Shown: in pieces, positions 17,346 to 25,654 of the stretch
Position numbering within the stretch: position 1 is the first letter of the stretch
How the letters are laid out: the number at the start of each line of letters is the position of its first letter
Source of the DNA: Parafannyhessea umbonata
GTDB taxonomy: Bacteria > Actinomycetota > Coriobacteriia > Coriobacteriales > Atopobiaceae
Assembly (NCBI RefSeq): GCF_012844235.1
Contig: NZ_JABAGR010000002.1
Coordinates: 186,001-250,000 of the forward strand
DNA: 64,000 nt
Direction of reading: 5' to 3'
The notes under the pieces: model-generated
Told to the model about the DNA's origin: nothing
What the model saw: only the letters and a program-made list of their open reading frames with translations
Databases searched by the model: none
Position numbers and translations under genes: made by a program

Positions 17346-18758
17346 ATGGAGGACGCGTTGCGAGGGAACGTTTTGGACGAGAGGGACACGGGCGCGGGCC
17401 AGAGGGACGCCCTGGGAATCTTCAGGAGCCTCGGCATACGGGCGTGGGCGTTCATCGGCGTCGCCGTCGTGTTCGGCATCTGCGTCTGGGCCATGGGCTT
17501 TATCTGGCCCGCGGTGGAGCTCCTGCTCGCCGGCGTCGTGATGGGCTTCGTGTGCAGCCCGCTCACGAACTTCCTCGAGGACCACGGCGTGAACCGCACC
17601 ATCGGGGCGCTCGTGGCGCTGCTCGTGCTCGTCGCGGTGATCGTGGGTGTGCTCCTGCTGCTCATGCCCCCGTTCGTGGAGCAGCTCGCCGAGGTGCTGC
17701 GCAAGGTCCCGACGTACGTCATCAAGGTCAGGACCTCCGTCGACGGCTTCTGGCGGCGCTACGGCAACGCGGAAAACGCCGACGTGCAGCAAAGCGTGAA
17801 CCAGGCCGTGAACGCGATTTCGGGCATCGGCATCAAGACGTCCTCCGAGCTGGCCGAGAGGCTCTCGTCGGGCCTCATGAGCAGTGCCGTGTCGTTCGTG
17901 AACGGCTTCGCGACGCTGTGCCTCGGGCTCGTCCTCGCGTACTGGTTCGCGAAGGACTATCCCGTCATCGCGCGGGAGTTCATCACGATCGCCGGGCCGC
18001 GCCACGAGCGCGGGCTGTCGGTCCTTCTCGCCGTCATGAGCCGCTCCATGGGCGGCTACATGCGCGGCACCGTCATCACGTCCGTGTTCGACGGGCTGCT
18101 CTCGTGGGTGTTCCTCGCGCTCGTGGGGCATCCGTATGCGGGGCTCGCCGCGATCCTGGTGGGCGTGCTGCACTTCGTCCCCGTCATCGGCGAGTGGGTC
18201 GCCGTCGCGTTCGCCGTGCTGCTGGCGCTGTTCGAGAGCCCGATGCTCGCCATCGTGGCGCTCTTGGGGTCCGTCGTGATCCAGAACTTGACGGACAACG
18301 TCGTGTCGCCCCTGGTGATGAGGTCCGCCGTGAAGATCCACCCCGCGCTCTCGCTCGTCGGCCTCTTCATCGGGAACAGCCTCGGGGGAGTGCTCGGCAT
18401 GCTCCTTGCCGTGCCGCTGACCGCGGCCATCAAGAGCGTGTTCGTGTACTACTTCGAGAGCCGCAGCGGAAGGCAGCTCGTGTCCTACGACGGGGCGCTG
18501 TTCCAGGGGACGCCGTTCCACGACGCCCACGGTGGTGTGGAGCCCGCGTTCGACGCCCTGGACGACGACCGGTTCTTCATGGGGTCGCGGCTGGTGGACG
18601 GCGCCCAGACCGAGGCGCCCGTGGCGGACGAGCCGCCGAAGGCGCATGCGCACGTCCTCGCGGACGCGCTCTCGGACGCCGTCGAGCGGGCGCGGGCGTG
18701 CCGGGGCGGCCGGACGCGCGACCAAGAGTCTGGGCATGATAAGGATTTGCACAAGTAG
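17346..18758 (+). CDS. AI-2E family transporter
   Basis: A 470-residue membrane protein with about eight hydrophobic segments, a soluble loop at roughly 110-185, and the conserved C-terminal half (GGYMRGTVITSVFDG, LVGHPYAGLAAILVG, PVIGEWVAV, NLTDNVVSPLVM, LSLVGLFIGNSLGGVLGM). The family includes TqsA-type exporters and Na+/H+ antiporter-like members; substrate unknown. The ~90-residue C-terminal tail is soluble and Asp/Ala-rich. It starts 12 bases after sigB and may belong to the same transcript. Confidence 0.82.
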   Translation: MEDALRGNVLDERDTGAGQRDALGIFRSLGIRAWAFIGVAVVFGICVWAMGFIWPAVELLLAGVVMGFVCSPLTNFLEDHGVNRTIGALVALLVLVAVIVGVLLLLMPPFVEQLAEVLRKVPTYVIKVRTSVDGFWRRYGNAENADVQQSVNQAVNAISGIGIKTSSELAERLSSGLMSSAVSFVNGFATLCLGLVLAYWFAKDYPVIAREFITIAGPRHERGLSVLLAVMSRSMGGYMRGTVITSVFDGLLSWVFLALVGHPYAGLAAILVGVLHFVPVIGEWVAVAFAVLLALFESPMLAIVALLGSVVIQNLTDNVVSPLVMRSAVKIHPALSLVGLFIGNSLGGVLGMLLAVPLTAAIKSVFVYYFESRSGRQLVSYDGALFQGTPFHDAHGGVEPAFDALDDDRFFMGSRLVDGAQTEAPVADEPPKAHAHVLADALSDAVERARACRGGRTRDQESGHDKDLHK

Positions 18759-18797
18759 ATGGGGATTGGCGTCCGCAACGTCTCCATCGAATCGTAG

Positions 18798-18849
18798 TAT
18801 TATGCGCTAGCGGAAAATTGCCAACGAGGTCTCGCCATGCCGCGAGGCC
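18798..18849 (+). promoter_or_regulatory. alaS leader: -10-like hexamer and hairpin
   Basis: TATTAT at 18798-18803 is a plausible -10 without a good -35. Downstream, GGTCTCGC (18828-18835) pairs with GCGAGGCC (18842-18849), 8 pairs including one G-U with a 6-base loop, directly ahead of the AAGGAG ribosome site. No T-box features (specifier loop, antiterminator) fit in the 107-base gap, so this is only a small leader structure. Confidence 0.3.
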
Positions 18850-18865
18850 GTCAACAAGGAGAACC

Positions 18866-21517
18866 ATGAGCACTGCTGACTATAAGAACATGACTACCGC
18901 GGAAATCCGCGAGGACTTCCTCAAGTTCTTCGAGGGCAAGGGCTGCAAGCTCTACCCGTCCTCCTCCCTCATTCCCGAGGACCCGTCGCTCCTCCTTGCG
19001 AACGCCGGCATGAACCAGTTCAAGGAGTACTACCAGGGCACGAAGACCATGAAGGAGATCGGCGCGACCTCCTGCCAGAAGTGCCTGCGCACGAACGACA
19101 TCGACAACATCGGCGATGCGCGCCACCTCTCGTTCTTCGAGATGCTGGGCAACTTCAGCTTCGGCGGCTACACGAAGGCCGACGCGATCGCGTGGGCGTG
19201 GGAGTTCATCACGAGCCCCGAGCACCTGGGGCTCCCGAAGGACCGCCTGTACATGACGGTCTTCGAGGACGACGACGAGGCCATCGAGCTTTGGCACGCG
19301 CAGGGCGTCGAGTACGACCACATCTCGCGCCTGGGCGAGGAGGACAACTTCTGGGCGGCGGGACCGACCGGCCCGTGCGGCCCGTGCTCCGAGATCTACT
19401 TCGATCAGGGCCCGGAGTTCGAGGGCGAGAAGCCCGGTGACGACGGCGACCGCTACCTCGAGTTCTGGAACCTCGTCTTCACGCAGTACGACCGTCAGGA
19501 GGACGGCTCCATGCCGGACCTCCCGCACCGCAACATCGACACCGGCATGGGCCTGGAGCGCATGGCCGCCATCATGCAGCACAAGGGCTCCAACTACGAG
19601 GGCGACGTCATGAGCTCGCTCATCGAGCTCGGCGAGAGGCTCTCTGGCAAGAAGTATGGCGCGAGCTCCACGAACCCCTGCGACAAGAGCCTCCGCATCC
19701 TCGCCGACCACTCCCGCGCCGTGACGTTCATGATCGCGGACGGCATCCTGCCCTCGAACGAGGGCCGCGGCTATGTGCTTCGCCGTCTGCTGCGCCGCGC
19801 CGTCTACCACGGACGCCTGCTCGGCATCCAGGGCGCGTTCCTGACCGAGTACGCGCACGAGGTCGAGCGCATCATGGGCGAGCACTACAACGAGCTCGTG
19901 CAGAACAAGGCCCTCGTGGACGGCATCATCTCTGCGGAGGAGGAGCGCTTCGGCGCCACGCTGAACGCTGGCGAGTCCATGCTCCAGGCGGAGCTCGACA
20001 AGCTGGGCGAGGGCGACGTCCTTTCCGGCGAGGTCGCGTTCAAGCTGCACGACACCTACGGATTCCCCATCGACCTCACGCGCGAGATCTCCGAGACCGC
20101 CGGCCACGACGTGGACATGGACGCTTTCGACCGCGCGATGGACGCCCAGAAGGAGCGTGCGCGCGCCACGGCGAACCGCGACGCGTGGGGCAAGGCCAAC
20201 AACGTGTGGGCCGCGCTCTCCGACAGGCTCGACGAGACCGTCTTCGACGGCTACGACCACGATGACCTGGACGGCTGCACCGTCGTCGCCCTCGTGAGGG
20301 ACGGCGAGGAGGTGTCCTCCGCCAAGAAGGGCGAGAAGGTCGAGGTCGTGCTCGACCGCACCTCGTTCTACGGCGAGATGGGCGGCCAGATCGGCGACAC
20401 CGGCAGGATCTTCGCGGACGGCCTCGAGCTGAGGGTCGAGGACACGTTGCACCGCGAGGGCGGCTTCACCTCCCACGAGTGCGAGGTCGAGGAGGGCGAG
20501 GTCAGCGTGGGCGCCACGGTGAGCACTTCCGTCGACCACGGCCGTCGCGAGCTCATTCGCCGCAACCACACCGCGACGCACCTTCTGGACGCCGCGCTGA
20601 AGGAGGTCCTGGGCGAGCACGTCAACCAGGCGGGCTCCCTCGTGGCGCCGGATAGGCTGCGCTTCGACTTCACGCACTTCGAGGCCGTGACGACCGACGA
20701 GCTCGCCCGCATCGAGGGCGAGGTCAACGCCCAGATCTTCGCGGCGAAGCCTATCGTCACCAACGTGATGGGCATCGAGGAGGCCAAGGCCGCCGGCGCC
20801 GTCGCGCTGTTTGGCGAGAAGTACGGAGACGTCGTGCGCGTGGTGTCCGTCGGGACCGAGGACAAGCCCTTCTCGCGCGAGCTCTGTGGAGGCACGCACG
20901 CCCGCAACACGGCCGAGCTCGGCTTCTTCAAGATCGTGAGCGAGAGCTCCGTCGGTTCGAACGCGCGCCGCATCGAGGCCGTGACCTCCGCGGGCGCCCT
21001 CGAGTACGTGGACGAGCGCCTGGCCGAGATGGACGAGGTCGCGGCCGCCCTGAAGTGCCGCCCCGCGGACGTGATGGCGCGCGTGGAGCAGCTTAAGGAC
21101 GAGAAGGCCGAGGCCGAGAAGAAGCTGAAGGCCGCGCTCGTGGGCGGCTCCTCCAACCAGGTCGCGGACGCCGTGGGCTCCGCGGTCGACATGGGCGCGT
21201 ACAAGCTCGTCGTCGCGCACCTGAGCGGCATCTCCGGCAAGGAGCTCAGGAACGTCTGGGACACCGTTCGCGACAAGATCGGGGCCGACTGCGCCTGCGT
21301 GCTCGCGTCCGAGGCCGACGGCAAGGTGGGCCTTCTGGCCGCGGCGACCGACGGCGCCGTGTCCGCGGGCTTCTCGGCCGGAAACGTGGTCAAGCAGATC
21401 TCCGGCCTCGTTGGCGGCAAGGGCGGCGGCAGGCCGAACATGGCACAGGCCGGCGGCAAGGACGCGGCGGGCATCGACGCCGCGCTCGACGCCGCCAAGA
21501 AGCTCCTGGGCGCATAG
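18866..21517 (+). CDS. alaS: Alanine--tRNA ligase
   Basis: An 883-residue full-length class II alanyl-tRNA synthetase charging tRNA-Ala. The N-terminal catalytic core has LLANAGMNQFK, RTNDIDNIG and FFEMLGNFSFGGY; the editing domain has the zinc set NHTATHLLDAAL and CGGTHARNTAELGFF; a C-Ala domain closes the protein (GGKGGGRPNMAQAGG). ATG 18866 follows AAGGAG by 5 bases. ruvX begins 8 bases after its stop, as in many Gram-positives. Confidence 0.97.
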   Translation: MSTADYKNMTTAEIREDFLKFFEGKGCKLYPSSSLIPEDPSLLLANAGMNQFKEYYQGTKTMKEIGATSCQKCLRTNDIDNIGDARHLSFFEMLGNFSFGGYTKADAIAWAWEFITSPEHLGLPKDRLYMTVFEDDDEAIELWHAQGVEYDHISRLGEEDNFWAAGPTGPCGPCSEIYFDQGPEFEGEKPGDDGDRYLEFWNLVFTQYDRQEDGSMPDLPHRNIDTGMGLERMAAIMQHKGSNYEGDVMSSLIELGERLSGKKYGASSTNPCDKSLRILADHSRAVTFMIADGILPSNEGRGYVLRRLLRRAVYHGRLLGIQGAFLTEYAHEVERIMGEHYNELVQNKALVDGIISAEEERFGATLNAGESMLQAELDKLGEGDVLSGEVAFKLHDTYGFPIDLTREISETAGHDVDMDAFDRAMDAQKERARATANRDAWGKANNVWAALSDRLDETVFDGYDHDDLDGCTVVALVRDGEEVSSAKKGEKVEVVLDRTSFYGEMGGQIGDTGRIFADGLELRVEDTLHREGGFTSHECEVEEGEVSVGATVSTSVDHGRRELIRRNHTATHLLDAALKEVLGEHVNQAGSLVAPDRLRFDFTHFEAVTTDELARIEGEVNAQIFAAKPIVTNVMGIEEAKAAGAVALFGEKYGDVVRVVSVGTEDKPFSRELCGGTHARNTAELGFFKIVSESSVGSNARRIEAVTSAGALEYVDERLAEMDEVAAALKCRPADVMARVEQLKDEKAEAEKKLKAALVGGSSNQVADAVGSAVDMGAYKLVVAHLSGISGKELRNVWDTVRDKIGADCACVLASEADGKVGLLAAATDGAVSAGFSAGNVVKQISGLVGGKGGGRPNMAQAGGKDAAGIDAALDAAKKLLGA

Positions 21518-21525
21518 GTCCGCCT

Positions 21526-21939
21526 GTGAGGGCGCTCGCGCTTGACATCGGCGAGGTCCGGATAGGCATCGCGGCAAGCGATGCCTCCGGCACCATCGCC
21601 GTTCCCGTGAAGGTCCTTCCTGCGGCGGAGGTGCTGGGCGGCGCCCGGAGCTTCCGCTACGTGCTGGAGGACTACGAGCCTGACGCGCTGGTGTGCGGCA
21701 GGCCGAAGACGCTTTCCGGCGAGGACGGCCCCCAGGCCGAGCGCGTCATGGCGCAGGCGCGGCAGATCGCCGAGGCCTGCGGGCTTCCTCTGGAGTTCGA
21801 GGACGAGCGGCTGTCGTCGCAGGAGGCCAAGCGTATCCTGAGGGAAGAGGGATACAACGAGAAGAGCATGCGCGGCCGTGTGGACATGGTCGCGGCGTCG
21901 CTCTTCCTCCAGACGTGGCTTGACGCCCAGAGGGGGTAG
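21526..21939 (+). CDS. ruvX: Putative pre-16S rRNA nuclease / Holliday junction resolvase-like RuvX (YqgF)
   Basis: A 137-residue RNase H-fold protein. The acidic site residues are visible: ALDIGEVRIGIA (Asp7), CGRPKTLSGEDGPQAE, FEDERLSSQEA and the closing VDMVAASLFLQ. The family matures the 5' end of 16S rRNA and resembles resolvases. It starts with GTG 8 bases after alaS, and mltG begins 5 bases after its stop, so alaS-ruvX-mltG-yqeG look like one operon. Confidence 0.92.
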   Translation: MRALALDIGEVRIGIAASDASGTIAVPVKVLPAAEVLGGARSFRYVLEDYEPDALVCGRPKTLSGEDGPQAERVMAQARQIAEACGLPLEFEDERLSSQEAKRILREEGYNEKSMRGRVDMVAASLFLQTWLDAQRG

Positions 21940-21944
21940 CGCAG

Positions 21945-23336
21945 ATGTCCGAAGGCTCCGGCAGGAGGGGCGCCCACTTCGCGCGTGGGAACGCCGACGG
22001 CACTCGCGCGGCGCAAGGCCCCCGCAAGGGCGGGCAGGGCACGCGCGCCGCCGCGCGCCCGCAGGCAAGGCGCGACGCAAAGAGGTCTGCGCAGGGCGGG
22101 AGGCCGGTCGCGCGCCAGGCTACCGCCCCAGGCGGGCGCCAACCCATATCGCGCACCGGCGCCATGCGGATGCAGTCCGCGAACGGCTCCGGCCACATGT
22201 CCTCGCGCACGGCGCGCACGACGCAGCGCGCACGCTCCGGCCACAGCCACAGGCGGCCCGAGCCGCAGGGCAGGCGCGGCAGGCTGAGGTTCCTGCCGTT
22301 CGTGCTCGCCGCGGTCGCCGTCGTGGCCGCCATCGGCCTCGTCGTGGTCCCGCGCCTTCTGGGCGGAGCCCAGTCCGGCAAGACCGTCGAGGCCGGCAAG
22401 ACCGTCACCGTGAACATCCCCGAGGGCTCCGGCGGGTCCGTCATCGCGCAGAAGCTGTACGACGCGGGCGTGATTTCCGACAAGGAGGCGTTCGCGACCG
22501 AGGTGAAGCGCCAGGAGGCGGACTCCAAGCTCAAGAGCGGCACGTACGTCTTCGTGACCGGAGGCGACGTGGCCGAGGTGGTGAGCAGGCTCGTCACGGG
22601 CCCCAACTCGAACAAGGGCACCGTGACCGTCGCGGAGGGACTCACCGTGAAGAAGACCGCAAAGGTCGTGAGCGAGTCGCTCGGCATCCCTGACAAGGAC
22701 TTCCTGGCGCAGGCAAAGGCGTCGAACTACTCCGCGCGATACGCCTTTCTCGCCAACGCGCAGAACGACTCCCTCGAGGGCTTCCTGTTCCCCACGAAGT
22801 ACGACTTCGGCAGCGAGAAGGACGTGACCGCCGACACCGTGATCACCGCGATGCTCGACAAGTACCAGTCCGAGGTGGCGTCGCTTGACTTCGCGGGCGC
22901 CGAGGCCACGATCAAGAGCCAGTACGGCGTGACGATGTCCGACTACGACATCATCAAGCTCGCGTCCATCATCGAGCGCGAGGCCATAAGCGAGGACGAC
23001 CGCGGCAAGGTCGCGAGCGTGTTCTACAATCGCCTGAAGGCCGGCATGCCGCTGCAGAGCGACGCGACCATGAGCTACGTCACGGGCGGCGAGGTGACCG
23101 CGGACGACCTCAAGACCCAGAGCCCGTACAACACCTACCTCAACAAGGGGCTTCCGCCCACGCCCATCTGCACGCCGAGCCTGGCCTCCATCAAGGCGGC
23201 GCTTTCGCCCGACAAGACGGACTACCTGTACTTCCTCATCATCGAGAAGGGCGACTACTCCAACCACACGTTCTCGACCACCTACGAGGACCACCAGAAG
23301 GCCATCGAGAAGGCCAAGGCAGACCAGGCGGGCTAG
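21945..23336 (+). CDS. mltG: Endolytic murein transglycosylase MltG
   Basis: A 463-residue YceG/MltG protein that cuts nascent glycan strands at the membrane. The N-terminal ~100 residues are unusually long, Arg/Gly/Ala-rich and cytoplasmic, followed by one membrane span (about 108-130). The LysM-like part covers about 145-200, and the catalytic domain contains KLASIIEREA with the catalytic Glu, then VFYNRLKAGMPLQSDAT and YNTYLNKGLPPTPICTP. ATG 21945 with GGGGTAGCGCAG upstream. Confidence 0.93.
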   Translation: MSEGSGRRGAHFARGNADGTRAAQGPRKGGQGTRAAARPQARRDAKRSAQGGRPVARQATAPGGRQPISRTGAMRMQSANGSGHMSSRTARTTQRARSGHSHRRPEPQGRRGRLRFLPFVLAAVAVVAAIGLVVVPRLLGGAQSGKTVEAGKTVTVNIPEGSGGSVIAQKLYDAGVISDKEAFATEVKRQEADSKLKSGTYVFVTGGDVAEVVSRLVTGPNSNKGTVTVAEGLTVKKTAKVVSESLGIPDKDFLAQAKASNYSARYAFLANAQNDSLEGFLFPTKYDFGSEKDVTADTVITAMLDKYQSEVASLDFAGAEATIKSQYGVTMSDYDIIKLASIIEREAISEDDRGKVASVFYNRLKAGMPLQSDATMSYVTGGEVTADDLKTQSPYNTYLNKGLPPTPICTPSLASIKAALSPDKTDYLYFLIIEKGDYSNHTFSTTYEDHQKAIEKAKADQAG

Positions 23337-23337
23337 C

Positions 23338-23841
23338 ATGTCCATCCTAAGGCCAGACCGCGAGTTCGACAGCGTCGACAAGATCCCCCTCGAGCTTCTG
23401 CGCTCGTGGGGGATTCGCTGCGTGCTGCTGGACCGCGACAACACCTGCTTCCCGCGCGACACGTGGGAGCCCCCGCAGAGGATTTGCGCCTGGGCGAGAA
23501 GTGCGCGCGATGCCGGCATGGCGCTGTGCATGATATCGAACAACTTCCACGGTCGCGACGTCGAGGCGTCCGCCGCGCGCCTGGGCATGGGCTGCGTGCA
23601 CCACGCCATGAAGCCGGCCCCGTTCGCCGTGTGGGCGGCGCTCGCGCGCGCGGGCGTCCCGGCCGAGCAGGCGGTGCTCGTGGGCGACCAGGTGTTCACG
23701 GACCTCGCCGCCGGCAACCTGGCCGGCGTGCGCACCATACTCGTGCGCCCGCTGTCGCGCAGCGACATGTGGTACACCCACCTGTTCCGCGTGGGGGAGC
23801 GGCTCGTGCTCCACGAGGACCCGTTCAAGCCGAAGGACTAG
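23338..23841 (+). CDS. YqeG-family HAD IIIA-type phosphatase
   Basis: A 167-residue HAD IIIA phosphatase. The nucleophile motif DRDNT lies in VLLDRDNTCF (about residues 30-39), motif II is MISNN, and the C-terminal VGDQVFTDLAAGN supplies the acidic metal ligands. Bacterial YqeG is of uncertain substrate; plant homologues include phosphatidylglycerophosphate phosphatase. It starts 1 base after the mltG stop, so it is translationally linked. Confidence 0.87.
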   Translation: MSILRPDREFDSVDKIPLELLRSWGIRCVLLDRDNTCFPRDTWEPPQRICAWARSARDAGMALCMISNNFHGRDVEASAARLGMGCVHHAMKPAPFAVWAALARAGVPAEQAVLVGDQVFTDLAAGNLAGVRTILVRPLSRSDMWYTHLFRVGERLVLHEDPFKPKD

Positions 23842-23873
23842 GCCTTCCCCCGCGCCGAGGCGCACGCGCAAGA

Positions 23874-23900
23874 TGCTAGAATCGATGTGTCAAATCGATT
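23874..23900 (+). promoter_or_regulatory. Extended -10 promoter and AATCGAT repeat before aroK
   Basis: TG-C-TAGAAT (23874-23882) is a good extended -10 element 37 bases before the aroK ATG. It is overlapped and followed by two copies of AATCGAT (23880-23886 and 23893-23899), 13 bases apart, which could be an operator around the transcription start. Confidence 0.45.
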
Positions 23901-23918
23901 CGCGCGTTGGAACTCTGC

Positions 23919-24467
23919 ATGAAACACTCGGAAAACGGCTACGTGGTCCACGAGGGCTGCGACCACATATTCTTCGTCGGCTTCCTAGGGGCCGGCAAGT
24001 CCACGCTCGCGCGCAACCTCGGCGCGCTCTTCAACCGGGACTTCGTGGACACGGACCGCATGGTCGAGCGCATGGCCGGAAAGACGGTGTGCCAGATCTT
24101 CCGCGACGCCGGCGAGGCGCGCTTCCGCGAGCTCGAGGCGCAGGCGCTCGAGGGGCTCGCCCGGAGGAAGTCGCTTCTCGTGAGCTGCGGCGGCGGCATC
24201 GTGGAGGGCGCGCGCAGCTGCGAGCTCATGCACGCCATGGGGACCGTCGTCTTCCTGGACGGGGACGTGGAGGACTCCCTCAGGCAGATTCAGCACCCGG
24301 AGATCAGGCCGGACTTCAAGGACGAGGACTGCGCCCGCCGGCTGTACCGCGTACGGCGCCCCCTGTACGAGCGGGAGGCCGACCTGAGGATCGACATCAG
24401 GAACAAGTCGTTTGAGCAGGTGACGTCAGAGGCCGGTCAGCTGCTATGGGAGAAGGGCCTACTATGA
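23919..24467 (+). CDS. aroK: Shikimate kinase
   Basis: A 182-residue shikimate kinase, which phosphorylates shikimate in chorismate synthesis. The P-loop GFLGAGKST, DTDRMVERMAG (shikimate Asp), IFRDAGEARFRELE (shikimate Arg), SCGGGIVEG and the C-terminal RRLYRVRRPLYEREAD are all kept, so the active site looks intact. ATG 23919 is preferred; a TTG at 23907 is also in frame. Its stop overlaps the next start as ATGA. No other aro genes occur in the window apart from the degenerate aroB homologue. Confidence 0.9.
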   Translation: MKHSENGYVVHEGCDHIFFVGFLGAGKSTLARNLGALFNRDFVDTDRMVERMAGKTVCQIFRDAGEARFRELEAQALEGLARRKSLLVSCGGGIVEGARSCELMHAMGTVVFLDGDVEDSLRQIQHPEIRPDFKDEDCARRLYRVRRPLYEREADLRIDIRNKSFEQVTSEAGQLLWEKGLL

Positions 24468-25582
24468 CCGATAGATACGAGGACGTCGCGCGCCACTGGG
24501 TCTCTGCCCCGGGCGGCTCGTGCGACGTGCGCTACGGCACGGACGTCGTGGAGACGATGGGGAAGATCCTTGCGAGCAACGTCGGGAGGCCGCGCCTGTG
24601 CGCATACGTCGTGGGCGAGGGTACTGACGCCGAGCTCGAGGAGCGCATCCGCCGCCAGCTGACGGACGGCGGCTTCGAGGTCGTCCGCATGGAGGCGCCG
24701 GCGGGTCCCGCCGCGCGCACGATGGGCGAGGTCACGCGAGCGCTCGAGGGGTTCGCGAACGCGGGCATCACCTGTGACGACCTGGTGCTGGGCGTCGGCG
24801 ACGTCGACACGCTGTCCATGCTCGCGCACGCGACGGCCATGTGGTGCGGGCGCGTGCCCCTCGCGTGCGTGGTGCGCGACCTGGACGGCATGGTTGAGGT
24901 CGCCACGACCCCGCGCGACCTGGACGTCGCGGGCGTCACGCGCATCGCGGGCGTCTCGACATACGTGAAGTACCTGCTGTGCGACCCGGGCGTCATGGAG
25001 CTCGCCGCGGATGCGGAGACGTCGAGGCTCGGGCGCGCCCTCATGGTTGCCTCCGCCGTCGCGGAGAACGAGGACGCGTTCGAGGCGCTGTGGAACAAGG
25101 CGGACACCGTGATGGCGGGCGACCCCGCGGACGTGATCGCCGCCGCGGTCGACGCCCTCAAGTCCCGGGGCCATCTCGTCTCGTCCACGTCGATCTCGAT
25201 CAGGAACTCGCTCGCCTACGGCCAGACGTTCGCGCGTTCCCTCGAGGCTGTCGCCGGGGCATGCGTCCCCGCGTCGACGCTCCTGGCGGAGGGCATGCGC
25301 TTCTCCGCGAGGCTCGCGTGCAGCCTCGAGCTCATGGACGTGGACGACGTCCTCATGCAGGACGAGCTGCTCGACACGTTCGACCTCGGCGAGTTCGCGG
25401 GCGACGTCGACCCCAAGGCGCTCGCGGACGCCATGAAGCGCGACCGCTTCGCGCGCTCCAACCGCTTCCACCTGTGCCTGCCCCACGGCATCGGCCGCCT
25501 GCGGATGACGGTCGTGGAGGACGACGTGTTGATGGACAACATTTCCGCCTGGTGCGACGCCCACGCCCCCGCCAAGGAGTAG
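24464..25582 (+). CDS. Degenerate 3-dehydroquinate synthase-like protein (probable pseudoenzyme)
   Basis: A 372-residue protein placed where aroB follows aroK in many Gram-positives and translationally coupled to aroK (ATGA overlap, GAAGGG upstream). The overall order of AroB is recognisable, but the NAD-binding GGGVxGD motif reads GVGDVD, the PTTLLAQVDSSVGGK segment is replaced by VRDLDGMVEVATTP, AEVIKYG reads STYVKYL (zinc Glu lost), GHTFGHAIE reads GQTFARSLE (zinc His lost) and the LHGE segment has no His. It is an intact open frame with normal codon use, so it is probably expressed but unlikely to be a synthase. A regulatory or scaffolding role is speculation. Confidence 0.75.
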   Translation: MTDRYEDVARHWVSAPGGSCDVRYGTDVVETMGKILASNVGRPRLCAYVVGEGTDAELEERIRRQLTDGGFEVVRMEAPAGPAARTMGEVTRALEGFANAGITCDDLVLGVGDVDTLSMLAHATAMWCGRVPLACVVRDLDGMVEVATTPRDLDVAGVTRIAGVSTYVKYLLCDPGVMELAADAETSRLGRALMVASAVAENEDAFEALWNKADTVMAGDPADVIAAAVDALKSRGHLVSSTSISIRNSLAYGQTFARSLEAVAGACVPASTLLAEGMRFSARLACSLELMDVDDVLMQDELLDTFDLGEFAGDVDPKALADAMKRDRFARSNRFHLCLPHGIGRLRMTVVEDDVLMDNISAWCDAHAPAKE

Positions 25583-25654
25583 CATCGGTAGGGCGCGCGG
25601 GCGAGAAGGGCCTCGCGCGCGAACTGAGGGTCAACAAGAGAAAGAGGCTTACCC

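Noticed and set aside
18759-18865. T-box riboswitch upstream of alaS
   Set aside because: The gap is too short (107 bases), and no specifier loop, antiterminator or terminator was found.
18851-21577. A 908-residue open frame on the minus strand across alaS
   Set aside because: It is antisense to a clearly conserved gene, and its His/Val/Arg/Asp-rich composition is typical of antisense frames in GC-rich DNA. The same holds for the long minus-strand frames across ftsI (41321-42781), murD (45760-47160) and pyrG (36244-37794), and the plus-strand frames across the MoxR/VWA genes (377-2227, 2160-3788).
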